In this document: piece after piece, positions 16,084 to 24,998 of the stretch
Layout: each line of letters opens with the position of its first letter
Numbering within the stretch: position 1 is the stretch's first letter
Source: JBASRP01 sp044866075
GTDB lineage: Bacteria > Actinomycetota > AC-67
Direction: 5' to 3'
DNA length: 39,980 nucleotides
NCBI GenBank assembly: GCA_044866075.1
Contig: JBIOTQ010000131.1
Coordinates: 1-39,980 of the forward strand
The notes under the pieces: generated by a model
Database searches by the model: none
Seen by the model: the letters and a program-made list of their open reading frames with translations, nothing else
Told to the model about the DNA's origin: nothing
Position numbers and translations under genes: made by a program

Positions 16084-16445
16084 GATTCGGGATCGATCCG
16101 TTCGAGCGCGCGGCGGTAGTTCTCGTCCTCCGGCCGCATGACGACGGCGAGCTTCGCGTGGCCGCGCGCGGACGCCAGCTCGCCTGTTCGTTCGAGGCAC
16201 AGAGCGAGCCCGAAGTGTGCGTAGTCGTTCGTCGGGTCGATCTCCAGGGCGGCCTCGAACTCGGCGCGCGCGGCGTCGGGGCGACCGGCCGCGTAGTAGG
16301 CGCGGGCGAGCGCCTCGCGGATCGAGGCCTTGCCGGGTTCCTGCGCGCGCGCCCTCTCCAGAACGACCACGGCCTGGTGGTTGTGGTTCTGGGCCAGGAG
16401 GGTGCATCCGCGCCGCCACAGCGCATACGTCGACTCACGCGTCAT
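16080..16445 (-). CDS. Small tetratricopeptide-repeat protein
   Basis: A 121-residue protein made of about three TPR units: residues 5-36 (YALWRRGCTLLAQNHNHQAV), 38-71 (ASIREALARAYYAAGRPDAA, then EFEAALEIDP) and 72-105 (DYAHFGLALCLERTGELASA). There is no signal peptide or membrane segment. TPRs form protein-binding superhelices; the partner is unknown, but translational coupling to the HAD-GNAT phosphatase downstream suggests a shared role, and mycobacteria keep a similar gene beside Rv1692. It is divergent from the DUF1015 gene across an 85-base gap. Confidence 0.87.
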   Translation of the reverse strand: MTRESTYALWRRGCTLLAQNHNHQAVVVLERARAQEPGKASIREALARAYYAAGRPDAARAEFEAALEIDPTNDYAHFGLALCLERTGELASARGHAKLAVVMRPEDENYRRALERIDPES

Positions 16446-16530
16446 GCCTCGCCTCCCTCCGAGCGCCCTTCTCGTCGTCCCCCGAGCCGCGCGTTCGCGG
16501 CCGTTCTCCCCGGATGCTATACAGGCGGCG

Positions 16531-17775
16531 GTGGCGACCGTCTCACCATTCCGCGGACTGCGCTACGACCTCTCGACGGTCGGCAACTTCGGCGCGGTCA
16601 CGTCTCCCCCGTACGACGTCATCTCGCCCGAGGCGCTCGTACAGTACGAGCGCGCGAGCCCGCACAACGTCGTCCGATTGATCCTGAGCCGCGATTCCGC
16701 AACGGAAGACAAGTATACGCGGGCCGCGCAGACCCTCGACCGCTGGATCAACGACGGTGTTCTAGTCCGCGATCCTCGGGACACGATCACGGTCTATGAG
16801 CAGCGCTTCGTCGTCGGAGGCCGCGAGCGCGTGCAGCGGGGCGTGCTTGCGGCGGTCACGATGGATGAGGACGGTCGCTCTGTCCTGCCGCACGAGCACA
16901 CGATGGCCGCGCCGGTCGAGGACAGACTCAACCTGATCCGGGCGACCCGCGCGCAGTTGTCGCCGGTCTTCGCGGTGTACGCGACCGAGGATCCGGGCGC
17001 GCGCGACGAGATCGGCCGAACGGTCGAGCGCTCGCCGCTCGCCGAGTGGCGGAGCGCGGACGACGAAGTCGCCCATCGAGCCTGGGTCGTCGACGATGCC
17101 CACGAGATCGCGCGTGTGGCACGAACGCTCGCGTCGGCGACGATCGTGATCGCGGACGGACACCACCGCTACCGCACCGCGCTCGAGTACCGCGCCGAGC
17201 GGCGCGCCGCCGACGGTCCGGGGCCGTGGGACCAGATGCTCCTTTACCTCGTCGACGCGAACTGGAACGGGCCGGCTCTGTTGCCGATCCATCGGACGAT
17301 CCCCCTGCCTCCCGAGGAGGTCATCCGCAAGGCGACGCCCGCCTTCGACGTCGAGCCGGCAGGCACGACCTCCGCGGAAAAGCTCGCCGCCGAGGTCGAG
17401 CGGCGCCGCCAGGAGGGCCGGTGCTACGTGCTCCTCGGGAGGGAGGGCGCCTGGTGGCTACGGGTCGCGGACAAGGCCGCCGAAGCCGACGCCCTCCCGG
17501 CCGACCGCTCGGCCGTATGGCGGGATCTCGACGTCGCGGTCCTCGAGCGGTTCCTGTTGCAGAAGCTGCTCGGCACCGAGGCGCGCTACGTCCATACCGC
17601 AAGCGAGGCGGCGGACGAGGTCGCCGCCGGCCGTGCCGGAAGCGCGCTGCTGCTCGCTCCCCCGCCGTTCGAGTCGGTGCGTGCCGTCGCGGAAGCCGGC
17701 GAGGCCATGCCGCCGAAGTCGACCTTCTTCGTGCCGAAGCCGCGTACAGGAGTCGTTATCAGGCTTCTCGACTGA
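16531..17775 (+). CDS. DUF1015-family protein
   Basis: A 414-residue member of the DUF1015 family. It starts MATVSPFRGLRYDLSTVGNF and contains the conserved SPPYDVISPEALVQYERASPHNVVRL region (about residues 28-53) and the family's IADGHHRYRTALEYR motif near residue 213. The biochemical function is not established. It is soluble, with no signal or membrane helix. The start is a GTG at 16531; the frame is open to 16330, but that part overlaps the divergent TPR gene. No operon partner is visible on the plus strand. Confidence 0.9.
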   Translation: MATVSPFRGLRYDLSTVGNFGAVTSPPYDVISPEALVQYERASPHNVVRLILSRDSATEDKYTRAAQTLDRWINDGVLVRDPRDTITVYEQRFVVGGRERVQRGVLAAVTMDEDGRSVLPHEHTMAAPVEDRLNLIRATRAQLSPVFAVYATEDPGARDEIGRTVERSPLAEWRSADDEVAHRAWVVDDAHEIARVARTLASATIVIADGHHRYRTALEYRAERRAADGPGPWDQMLLYLVDANWNGPALLPIHRTIPLPPEEVIRKATPAFDVEPAGTTSAEKLAAEVERRRQEGRCYVLLGREGAWWLRVADKAAEADALPADRSAVWRDLDVAVLERFLLQKLLGTEARYVHTASEAADEVAAGRAGSALLLAPPPFESVRAVAEAGEAMPPKSTFFVPKPRTGVVIRLLD

Positions 17776-17795
17776 GTCTTCGATCCCGCCCACCC

Positions 17796-18140
17796 CTAGC
17801 GGCGCGCGATGAGCGCGCGCGTGACGGCACCCGGGACGTGATCGGAGTCGAGCTCACTCGGAACGACCGCCGCGTGCGCGATCTCCGGAGCCGAGTCCCC
17901 GATCCACACGACGCCGACCTTCGGGTGCAGGCGCCGTAGTTTGGTCACGATCCCGTACGCGTCGGGCGTCGTTGCGTCGACGATCGCGACGTCGAGCTCG
18001 GTGTCGCCGATGAGCTCGCGTGCGCGGTCCAGCGTCGTCGCCATCGCGATCACCTGGACGTCGGCACCCGCGGCGCGGCGGATCCGTCCGCATGCCTCTT
18101 CGTCGGGGCCGATCGCGAGAGCCCATATCGCCCGGCACAT
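17796..18140 (-). CDS. Stand-alone receiver-like (REC) domain, probably degenerate
   Basis: A 114-residue protein with the alternating beta/alpha pattern of response-regulator receiver domains. A phospho-acceptor-like Asp lies in ELDVAIVDATTPDAYG (DxxxPxxxG spacing as in true receivers), and VGVVWIGDSA follows as strand 4. The acidic pair after strand 1 is weak (GPDEEA), and the conserved Lys-Pro of strand 5 is replaced (VVPSELD). It is therefore either a pseudo-receiver or a very divergent one. There is no output domain and no histidine kinase nearby. Confidence 0.65.
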   Translation of the reverse strand: MCRAIWALAIGPDEEACGRIRRAAGADVQVIAMATTLDRARELIGDTELDVAIVDATTPDAYGIVTKLRRLHPKVGVVWIGDSAPEIAHAAVVPSELDSDHVPGAVTRALIARR

Positions 18141-18188
18141 CGCCGGCGATTATGCCTCATCCGCAGGAAGCCCATCGGACACGAGTCG

Positions 18189-19664
18189 TTACCCACGGAT
18201 GAATTGACGCGTGAATCGATCGACGGCCGCCGCCACCGGCGCGACGTAGCGCGTCCGCCGGAAAACGAACGCCACGACGCCGAGGAGGGCGAGGGCGCCG
18301 AGGGCCGACGCCCAGTACGGTGCCGTGCGCCATGCGGGCGCGCCGCGGAACACGTAATGAACGGCGCTTTTCCGGACGACCCGCGGGCCGGAGAGGATCG
18401 GCCCGCCGAGCGACGGCGGAACCCCCGGACCGGGCGGCACGACGACGCTCGTGCCCGGGAGGTTCCCGCCGCCCGCGCCCGATCCGCCGGGGATGTCGAA
18501 GCTGACCTTCGAGATGCGGCCGGACACGCACGCGCCGCCCAGCATGAGACCGCCGCCGGTCGCCGTCCCGAGCAGCGGGAGAGGAAGGCTCACGCCGGTG
18601 CCGGAGCCCTTCCCGAAGATCTCGATCCCGCCGGCGTCGGCGACGTCGGACTTCGCGGGATCGCCGCATCCTCCCGTGGCCGAGACCGCGCGGATCCGCA
18701 GGCTGCCGCGGTCGTCCGGCGCGGCAAGATCGATCGGAGGCAGTCCCGGCCCGAGGTCGGCCGCGGCGATCTCGCGGTTCTCGCCGCCCGCCTCGACCCC
18801 GGCGATGACGGTGCGCGCCGTTCGGGAGACGACTTTCCCGGAGACGTCGCGCACGATCGTTGCCGACTGCCTGATACTCCCGATCGCGAGCGCGCAGCCG
18901 TCGACGCCCGGTGAGATACAGACATCGGCCGCCGTCCAGCTCGACCGCAGGACCATCCGTCCCTTCTCGATCGTCGCGTGGGCGAGCGACCGCGCCGATC
19001 CGATCGCCAACACGCCGGGGATGTTGATGCCGAGGATCGTCGCGTCGGAGACCTGAGACGGCGCATCCGTCGCCTTGGCCACGAACCGCCCGCCCTGAAT
19101 GATGTCGCCCGTCAGCGGCGCCAGCGCTTCGGCGACCGGACACGCGTTCGCGCCGCAGAGCGCCGTGCCCAACAGGTCTTGCTGGGACGATTCATGGATC
19201 GTTTCCGTCGCCGGATAACGGGACTGCGCGAAACCGGGGAAGCGCTCGGAGCACGGCAACGTCGGAATCTCGAGCACGGGGACGTTGCCGTTCAGGAGCG
19301 TCGGGACCGCCGTGTCCCGAACGAAGCTCGTGACGTCCTCCACCGCCTGCCGCGCGCGCCTCTGCTGCTCCTCGGGGGTGCATCCTCCGGCCGGCGTGAA
19401 GAGGGCGGTCTCGGCGATGCCGAGGTTGTAGAACGACGCTTGCCCGTCAGCGGTCCCCGGCGGCGAGGTCAGCGTCGCGTCGGCGTAGCTGCCGAAGTAG
19501 AACGGGAGGGCGGCGGCCCCACCCTGGTCGACGGCGGTGCGAAGCGTGAACGCCTGCGCGACGGCCTCGGCGAGGATCTCGTGCTGGGTCTCGGCGACGG
19601 ACGCCACCGGAAATGCGCCGAGCGCAGCGAGGCATAGGGCCGCCACGACGAGAACGCGTGTCAT
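18189..19664 (-). CDS. Large exported, C-terminally anchored protein at the end of Liv operon 1
   Basis: A 491-residue protein of no family I recognise. The signal peptide is residues 1-24 with likely cleavage after ASVA. The mature part holds a mostly beta-rich region with several cysteines (CTPEEQ, LPCSER, LCGANACPV, VCISPGVDGC, GGCGDP, GGACVS) that could pair outside the cell. A Gly/Pro-rich stalk (about 400-440) precedes one membrane helix near 456-474 and a basic tail. It overlaps the livF stop/start by 4 bases, so it is the last gene of the transporter operon. A second protein of the same architecture ends Liv operon 2. Suggested role: surface-anchored ligand capture or a wall-spanning accessory of the transporter (inference). 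Confidence 0.82.
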   Translation of the reverse strand: MTRVLVVAALCLAALGAFPVASVAETQHEILAEAVAQAFTLRTAVDQGGAAALPFYFGSYADATLTSPPGTADGQASFYNLGIAETALFTPAGGCTPEEQQRRARQAVEDVTSFVRDTAVPTLLNGNVPVLEIPTLPCSERFPGFAQSRYPATETIHESSQQDLLGTALCGANACPVAEALAPLTGDIIQGGRFVAKATDAPSQVSDATILGINIPGVLAIGSARSLAHATIEKGRMVLRSSWTAADVCISPGVDGCALAIGSIRQSATIVRDVSGKVVSRTARTVIAGVEAGGENREIAAADLGPGLPPIDLAAPDDRGSLRIRAVSATGGCGDPAKSDVADAGGIEIFGKGSGTGVSLPLPLLGTATGGGLMLGGACVSGRISKVSFDIPGGSGAGGGNLPGTSVVVPPGPGVPPSLGGPILSGPRVVRKSAVHYVFRGAPAWRTAPYWASALGALALLGVVAFVFRRTRYVAPVAAAVDRFTRQFIRG

Positions 19665-20428
19665 AGCGACCCCTCCGTCGCTCCGGCGAGGAACACGGAC
19701 CGCAGCAGATCCCCGCGCTCGCGCAGCTCGTTCGCGGGGCCTTCGAATCGCACCTCGCCCTTCTCGAGGAAGTAGGCTCGGTCGCTGAACGATAGCGCGA
19801 GGTCCACGTTCTGCTCGACGATGACGATCGTCACGCCGCGGCGATTGAGATCGCCGACGATCCCGAGCAGTTGCTCGACGATCAGCGGCGCGAGGCCGAG
19901 CGAGAGCTCGTCGATCATGATGATGCGCGGCCGCGCGAGGAACGCGCGCGCCAGCAAGAGCTGTTGCTGCTGCCCGCCCGAGAGCGTCCCCGCCGGTTGC
20001 GCGCGGCGTTCGGCGAGCCACGGGAAGATCTCGATTACGCGGTCGATCTCGCCCTTCGCGTCGCCGCGCGTGCGTCCCGCCAGCGCGGCGGCCAGCCGGA
20101 GATTCTCTCCGACGGTGAGGCCGGGGAAGGCGCCGCGACCGCCGGGAACCTGCACGACGCCGCGCCGAACGATCTCGTGCGACGGCTGACGGTCGATGCG
20201 TTCGCCGGCGAAAGTGATGTGACCCGCCGCGCACGGGATGATCCCGGAGATGGCTTTGAGGAGCGTGGACTTCCCCGCGCCGTTCACGCCGAGCAGCGCC
20301 ACGATCTCGTTCCCTCGGACCGTGAAGCTCACGTCGTAGAGGGTGTGGACGCGCCCGTAGAAGACGTCGATGTTCTCGACGACGAGCAACGGATCGCCGA
20401 TCGGGGGCCGGGTCTTGTCGTCGGTCAT
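19661..20428 (-). CDS. livF: Branched-chain amino-acid type ABC transporter ATPase, LivF
   Basis: A 255-residue ABC ATPase of the HAAT family, the second nucleotide-binding subunit. Walker A is GVNGAGKST (about 47-55), the LivF-typical VPGGRGAFPGLTVGENL follows, signature LSGGQQQQ, and Walker B is RIIMIDELSLGLAP, with the LivF-specific SLGLAP that replaces the usual EPxxGL. The switch histidine is changed: the H-loop position reads EQN as in other LivF proteins. The ATG at 20428 overlaps the livG stop. The substrate cannot be deduced from the ATPase. Confidence 0.95.
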   Translation of the reverse strand: MTDDKTRPPIGDPLLVVENIDVFYGRVHTLYDVSFTVRGNEIVALLGVNGAGKSTLLKAISGIIPCAAGHITFAGERIDRQPSHEIVRRGVVQVPGGRGAFPGLTVGENLRLAAALAGRTRGDAKGEIDRVIEIFPWLAERRAQPAGTLSGGQQQQLLLARAFLARPRIIMIDELSLGLAPLIVEQLLGIVGDLNRRGVTIVIVEQNVDLALSFSDRAYFLEKGEVRFEGPANELRERGDLLRSVFLAGATEGSL

Positions 20429-21213
20429 GACTTCCCCGCCAACTGCTCGGCCACGCGCGCGCCGAGGTAGGCCTCGACCACCCGCGGGTCGCTCTGGATG
20501 ACGTCGGGCGTTCCCTCGGCGATCACGCGGCCGAGGTCGAGGCAGTAAAGCCGGTCCGACAGGCTCATCACGAGCGGCATGTCGTGCTCGATGATCAGGA
20601 TCGTCGCGCCGAGCGCGTCGCGGATCCGGCGAAGCAGGGGACCCAGGGCTTCCGTCTCGCGCTGCGCGATCCCGCTGGCCGGCTCGTCGAGGAGGATCAT
20701 GCGCGGCGAAAGCATCAGCAGGGAGGCCAGCTCGGTCATACGGAGCGTGCCGAACGACAGAGCCGCGCAGGACTTCGACGCGTACGGATGAAGGTCGATG
20801 ATCTGCATGACCTCGTCGGCCCGGTCGCGCGCCGCGCGCTCCGCCGAGCGCGCCCACGGCATGCGCAGCGCGTTCGCCGCGAGCCCGCCGCGCATGTGCG
20901 CGTGGAAGGCGACGAGGAGGTTGTCGAAGACCGACAGCGACGGGTACAGCCGGACGTTCTGGAAGGTGCGCCCCATCCCGCGCGCCGCGCGCTCGTACGG
21001 GAGCAACGGGAGGATGTCCTCGCCCTCGAAGCGCACGCGTCCGGCGGTCGGCGTGATGAACCCCGATATCGCGTTGAAGAGCGTCGTCTTTCCGGCGCCG
21101 TTCGGTCCGATGAGTCCCACGATCTCGCCCTGGTCAACCCGCAACGACACGTCGGCATTGGCGACCAGCCCGCCGAAACGGATCGTGAGGTCCTGCACCT
21201 CGAACAGAGCCAT
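20425..21213 (-). CDS. livG: Branched-chain amino-acid type ABC transporter ATPase, LivG
   Basis: A 262-residue ABC ATPase: Walker A GPNGAGKTT (about 36-44), GRTFQNVRLYPSLSVFDNL after the Q-loop, Walker B MILLDEPASG and H-loop IIEHDM. The ABC signature is unusual: where LSGGQ/LSYGQ is expected it reads LSFGTLRM, a variant also approached by the LivG half of the fusion protein in operon 2 (LPFGVLRL). The gene starts 1 base after the livM stop and overlaps livF. It pairs with LivF as a heterodimer on LivH/LivM. Confidence 0.95.
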   Translation of the reverse strand: MALFEVQDLTIRFGGLVANADVSLRVDQGEIVGLIGPNGAGKTTLFNAISGFITPTAGRVRFEGEDILPLLPYERAARGMGRTFQNVRLYPSLSVFDNLLVAFHAHMRGGLAANALRMPWARSAERAARDRADEVMQIIDLHPYASKSCAALSFGTLRMTELASLLMLSPRMILLDEPASGIAQRETEALGPLLRRIRDALGATILIIEHDMPLVMSLSDRLYCLDLGRVIAEGTPDVIQSDPRVVEAYLGARVAEQLAGKS

Positions 21214-22272
21214 CTAGGCCTCCACCGTTTCCGCTCGTCGCGGGCTCAGGCGCCGTAACAGGTCTCCGCCCCACGCGACCAATCCGGCCGGCCGATAGAG
21301 CATCGTGAACAACACCACGGCGCCGAAGACCGAGATGGCGATGTTGACGCCGTTCGGGCTCCCGGCGAGCAGCCGGCGGACGAGGACCACCCACACGGTG
21401 CCGCCGATCACCGGCCCCCAGATCGACCGCACGCCGCCGACGATCGTGAAGAAGACGATCGTGAGGGAGAACTCGAGCCCGAAGAGCGGCCGCTGTCCGC
21501 CGGAAGGCACGGACTCGAGCCAGTGCCCGTACAGAGCGCCGGCGAAGCCGGCGATGACGCCGGACAGCGCGAACGCGAGGAGCTTGTACTTCGCGACGTT
21601 GATCCCCCAGGCTTGCGCGGCGTCCTCGTTGTCGCGAACGGCATAGCACGCCCGCGCCGTCCGGCTGCGCGAGAGGTTGTGCACCAGGAGCAGCGCCAGC
21701 GCGACGACGGAGAACACGAGGATGTAATAGGTCTTGTCGCTCGCGAACGAAACGCCGCCGAGGTGCGGACGCGGCGCGTCGACGACGCGTTCCTTGCCGA
21801 CGAACCACTTCTGCGTGAAGAGGAACTCCTCGACGACGTTGGCGAAGACGAGCGTCATGATCGCGAGATAGAGGCCCTTGAGGCGGAGCGCGATCATGCC
21901 GATCAGGAGAGCCGCCGGCACGACCAAGGCGGCGGCGAGAGGCGCGGCCCCCCAGAACGGCGTGTCGAGGTTCGTGACGAGACGCCCCGACGCGTACGCG
22001 CCGATCCCCACGAACGTCGCCGGCATCAGCGAGAGCTGTCCGACGAAGCCGGTGAGCACGACGACCGACAACCCCATCAACGAGTAGATCAGCGCGAGCG
22101 AAAGCGTCGCGTTCCAGGTCTGGTCGAGGAAGATCAGCGGAAAGAAGAGCGCGACCGCTCCCCCGGCGAGGATCCCGATCACACGCCCCGTCGAGATGCG
22201 AGCTCGCGGTGTCTCTGCGGGGGGCGCCATCGCGTCCTCGGCGGTCGCCTCGATGACGGGCGTCCGCGCCAT
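21214..22272 (-). CDS. livM: Branched-chain amino-acid type ABC transporter permease, LivM
   Basis: A 352-residue inner-membrane permease. It has about 10 hydrophobic segments and the LivM landmarks LTGFVGQLSLMPATFVGIGAY (about 75-95) and LRLKGLYLAIMTLVFANV, and the coupling-helix region RDNEDAAQAWGINVAKYKLLAFALSG near residue 225. About 28 polar residues precede helix 1. The frame is open to 22827, but the ATG at 22272 is chosen because it shares a base with the livH stop. It acts with LivH as the transmembrane pair. Confidence 0.95.
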   Translation of the reverse strand: MARTPVIEATAEDAMAPPAETPRARISTGRVIGILAGGAVALFFPLIFLDQTWNATLSLALIYSLMGLSVVVLTGFVGQLSLMPATFVGIGAYASGRLVTNLDTPFWGAAPLAAALVVPAALLIGMIALRLKGLYLAIMTLVFANVVEEFLFTQKWFVGKERVVDAPRPHLGGVSFASDKTYYILVFSVVALALLLVHNLSRSRTARACYAVRDNEDAAQAWGINVAKYKLLAFALSGVIAGFAGALYGHWLESVPSGGQRPLFGLEFSLTIVFFTIVGGVRSIWGPVIGGTVWVVLVRRLLAGSPNGVNIAISVFGAVVLFTMLYRPAGLVAWGGDLLRRLSPRRAETVEA

Positions 22273-23213
22273 TAGCCGAGCTCCTGGAGCGCGCGGAGCT
22301 CTTGATCGAGCGCGAAGAAACGTTCGACGCGGGTGAGCAGCAGGACGGCGACGGCGAGCCCTGCGAACACACTCGCGAGCTGATCGGCCGGCGTCGCCTT
22401 CAGTCCCTCCTGGGCCGCCCCGAGAACGAAACCGCCGGCGAGCGCGGCGGGGAGACTCACGAACCCACCCACCACCGCCGCGACGAAGCCGCGGACCATG
22501 TAGCCGGTCATCGAGTACGCGGTCAGCACGCCGAGCGGGATAACGAGGACACCGGAGAGAGCGGCCAGCCCGCCGCCGATCGCCCACGACGTCGCGGCGA
22601 CGCGCGTCTCGCGGACGCCGAGCAACTTGGCGGCCGTGCGGTTCTGCGCCGTGGCTCGTAGCGCGATGCCGAACGTCGTTCGGCGCAGGATCATGATCAG
22701 GATGATGCCGGAAACGATCGTCAGCGCGATCGTGCCGATCTCTTGATAGCTGAGACCGATCCCCGCGACACGCAACGAGGTATCGCCGAACTGCTTCGGG
22801 ACCCGCGCCTGCGACGCGTTGCGCCACAGGAAGGCGGCGGCGCCCTGGAAGATCCCGGCGACCGCGAGGCTCGCGATCACCTTCGCCAGCAACCCGGCCT
22901 CCTGCATGCGCCGGAAGACGAGGAGATACGCGCCGGCCCCGAGCACCGCGCCGGCTGCCACCGCCATCGCCGTCGCGACCGGAAGGGGGATGCCGCTGAA
23001 CGACCGGCTGATCTCGAAGTAGATGTAGGTCGAGAACATCGCCATCGATCCGTGCGCGAAGTTGAGAACACCCGAGGACTTGTAGATGAGGACGACGCCG
23101 AGCCCGAGGAGCGCGAACACCGCGCCGAGCGAGACCCCGTTCAGGATGTCTTGGGCGAAGAGCTTCCCTGTGAAGGTTGCGGCGAGATTCACGTCGCGTA
23201 CCCCCATCCGCAC
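22272..23213 (-). CDS. livH: Branched-chain amino-acid type ABC transporter permease, LivH
   Basis: A 313-residue permease with about 8 membrane helices. Typical LivH elements are ILNGVSLGAVFALLGLGVVLIY (about 24-45), SGVLNFAHGSMAMFSTYIYF (about 48-67) and the cytoplasmic LRATAQNRTAAKLLGVRETRVAATSW region near residue 180. Three nearby starts (M1, M3, V5) are possible. The 5' end overlaps the binding-protein gene by 25 bases, so the whole operon is translationally coupled. Confidence 0.94.
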   Translation of the reverse strand: MRMGVRDVNLAATFTGKLFAQDILNGVSLGAVFALLGLGVVLIYKSSGVLNFAHGSMAMFSTYIYFEISRSFSGIPLPVATAMAVAAGAVLGAGAYLLVFRRMQEAGLLAKVIASLAVAGIFQGAAAFLWRNASQARVPKQFGDTSLRVAGIGLSYQEIGTIALTIVSGIILIMILRRTTFGIALRATAQNRTAAKLLGVRETRVAATSWAIGGGLAALSGVLVIPLGVLTAYSMTGYMVRGFVAAVVGGFVSLPAALAGGFVLGAAQEGLKATPADQLASVFAGLAVAVLLLTRVERFFALDQELRALQELG

Positions 23214-24664
23214 GGCGACGCGAGCGAGCCGGGAGGCTTCGTCGTCGCGCTCAACCAGTCCGACACCTTATAGAAGCGGTTGTGGCAGATCTGGAGCATC
23301 ATCGTCTGCCTCATCCCGAGGTGATCGGACCCCGATGTGTTGATCCGCGCGCCGATCCCGGTCTCGAAATTGCGCAGGCTCGTGAGGGTGCCGATCAGGC
23401 CCCGGCGGGTGAGGTCCGCGCCCAGGCGGCCGGCCGCGTATTCGAAGCCCATCATCCCGATCCACCCGCCGAGGGTCTGCGCGTCGTCGGTCGAGTCCGG
23501 GTAGTACCGGTCCATCACGCGATGGTACTGGCGCATCTGCGGCGTGAGGACCCCCGGCCATCCCCAGCCGTTGTTGTCGGTGAAGCCTCCGTCGCAGGCG
23601 CTGCCGCAGTTATCCGTCGCGGCCCTCCCCCACGCCGATTTCGCGACCCACGGCACGACCCAGCCTTGCCGCTTCCCGGCCTGCATGCCGAACACCATCG
23701 TGATGTTCGAGGCGCTGAAGGCGCCGCAGGCATCGGCGTCGGACATCGCGGAGATGTAGGAGTCCATGCGCGTGACGGTCTCCTCCTCCGCCGCGACGGC
23801 CTGTTTCGACACGACCCGGTGATCCGAACCGAACGACTCCCACACGCGCTGGAACTCCTGGGTGCGCCGTTCGTCCTGGGACGTGTCCAGGTACACGGCG
23901 CCCACCCAGTACGGATGCGCCGAGCAACCGCTCGGCAGCTTGCCGGCCGCGTTCCACTTCGTGAGCGCCGCGTCGAGCCAGCGCGCGAACACCGCCGCGC
24001 CGTCCGTGTTGCGAATCGTGAAGTAGACGTTCCAGGGCGTCTGCCGCGCGCCCCACGACAGGTCCGCACCACCGACGCCCGACCAGCCCTGCACGAGCGG
24101 CACTCGTTTCTCGTTGAGATACTTGAGCGCGGACGAGAAGGCGTACGTGTTCATGTATGTGTTGACGATCGCGAACACGTGCTTCTGCTCGACGAGGGCC
24201 TTCGCCGCGAGCTTGTTCTCGTCCTCACAGTTGATGCAGGCCGTCTGGAGATAGAGCTCGACGCGCCGCCCGTTGATCCCGCCGCGCGCGTTGAGGTCGT
24301 TCACGTAGGCCTGCGTCGCGCGGTAGAGCGGACGGCCGAGCTGCGCCGCGGGTCCGTCCATGGGCTGGATCGTGCCGAGGCGGATCACGCCGGCGGTGAC
24401 GCCGTCGTCGCTCGCGTAGTTCGGCTTGCCGGGGTTCAGAGGCTTGGCGGACCCGGGTTGGAAGACGGTCGTCGGTCCGCTCGGTTGCGCGCCCGGGCTG
24501 GCGGCGTTCGAGCCGATCGGCGTCGGCGGCAGGGTCTGGAGGCTCGTGGTCCGGACGGCGACCCGTTCGGGGTGGAACAGCGCGCACGAAGAGAGGCCCA
24601 GCGCGAGCGCGGCCGCGGATGCGAGGAACCGAAAACCTGAAAGCGTCGATCGGGCAGGAGTCAT
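23189..24664 (-). CDS. Periplasmic-binding-type lipoprotein of Liv operon 1
   Basis: A 491-residue type I solute-binding protein (leucine/amide-binding, PBP1 family). The N-terminus carries a lipoprotein signal with lipobox LSSC (Cys27), so the mature protein is anchored by lipid. A Pro/Ser/Thr linker (about 35-75) precedes the first lobe: DGVTAGVIRLGTIQPMDGP near residue 90, then YVNDLNARGGINGRRVELYL, the family signature. The ligand is unknown; such proteins bind branched-chain amino acids, amides, urea or aromatic acids. It is the first gene of the operon, followed by livHMGF and the anchored exported protein. Confidence 0.93.
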   Translation of the reverse strand: MTPARSTLSGFRFLASAAALALGLSSCALFHPERVAVRTTSLQTLPPTPIGSNAASPGAQPSGPTTVFQPGSAKPLNPGKPNYASDDGVTAGVIRLGTIQPMDGPAAQLGRPLYRATQAYVNDLNARGGINGRRVELYLQTACINCEDENKLAAKALVEQKHVFAIVNTYMNTYAFSSALKYLNEKRVPLVQGWSGVGGADLSWGARQTPWNVYFTIRNTDGAAVFARWLDAALTKWNAAGKLPSGCSAHPYWVGAVYLDTSQDERRTQEFQRVWESFGSDHRVVSKQAVAAEEETVTRMDSYISAMSDADACGAFSASNITMVFGMQAGKRQGWVVPWVAKSAWGRAATDNCGSACDGGFTDNNGWGWPGVLTPQMRQYHRVMDRYYPDSTDDAQTLGGWIGMMGFEYAAGRLGADLTRRGLIGTLTSLRNFETGIGARINTSGSDHLGMRQTMMLQICHNRFYKVSDWLSATTKPPGSLASPCGWGYAT

Positions 24665-24998
24665 CGGGGCGCCATCCCCTAGAGGACCGGATTCTGCACC
24701 GGAGCGCGAAACCCTGCGCCTGCTCTGCCCGGAGACATCTCACCAACGGCCCGAACGCAACGCGTGGGCTTCAGTAGTGGGTTCGCTGCCTTGTGGCCGG
24801 CCGGGGATTCAGCGAGTTCCAGGTGCGTTACGTGCAGGGCGAGCATGAGTTGAGCCGCTCAGGAATCGAGCAAATCGGGCTAATCCCCCGACGCATAGAG
24901 AATCGAAAAACGTGCGAAACGAAACCCGGCCGCGCGCGTAGAAGGAGCAGGCGGTCTCGCGTGGATTCGCGCGGAGCGGATCCCCCGCCTACCTGGGG
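24665..24998. other. Intergenic region between divergent genes
   Basis: This 334-base stretch separates the binding-protein gene (minus) from the exported Trp/Cys-rich protein (plus), so it must hold both promoters. I see no RNA gene, long inverted repeat or clear -35/-10 pair. It is somewhat richer in A/T from about 24860 to 24930 than the surrounding coding DNA. Short reading frames here have no recognisable product. Confidence 0.6.

Noticed and set aside
14873..16419. Longer N-terminal version of the HAD-GNAT protein (start at 16419)
   Set aside because: The extra 112 residues are the TPR gene in another frame and are Arg/Pro-rich; the GTG at 16083 matches the HAD family start and overlaps the TPR stop as GTGA.
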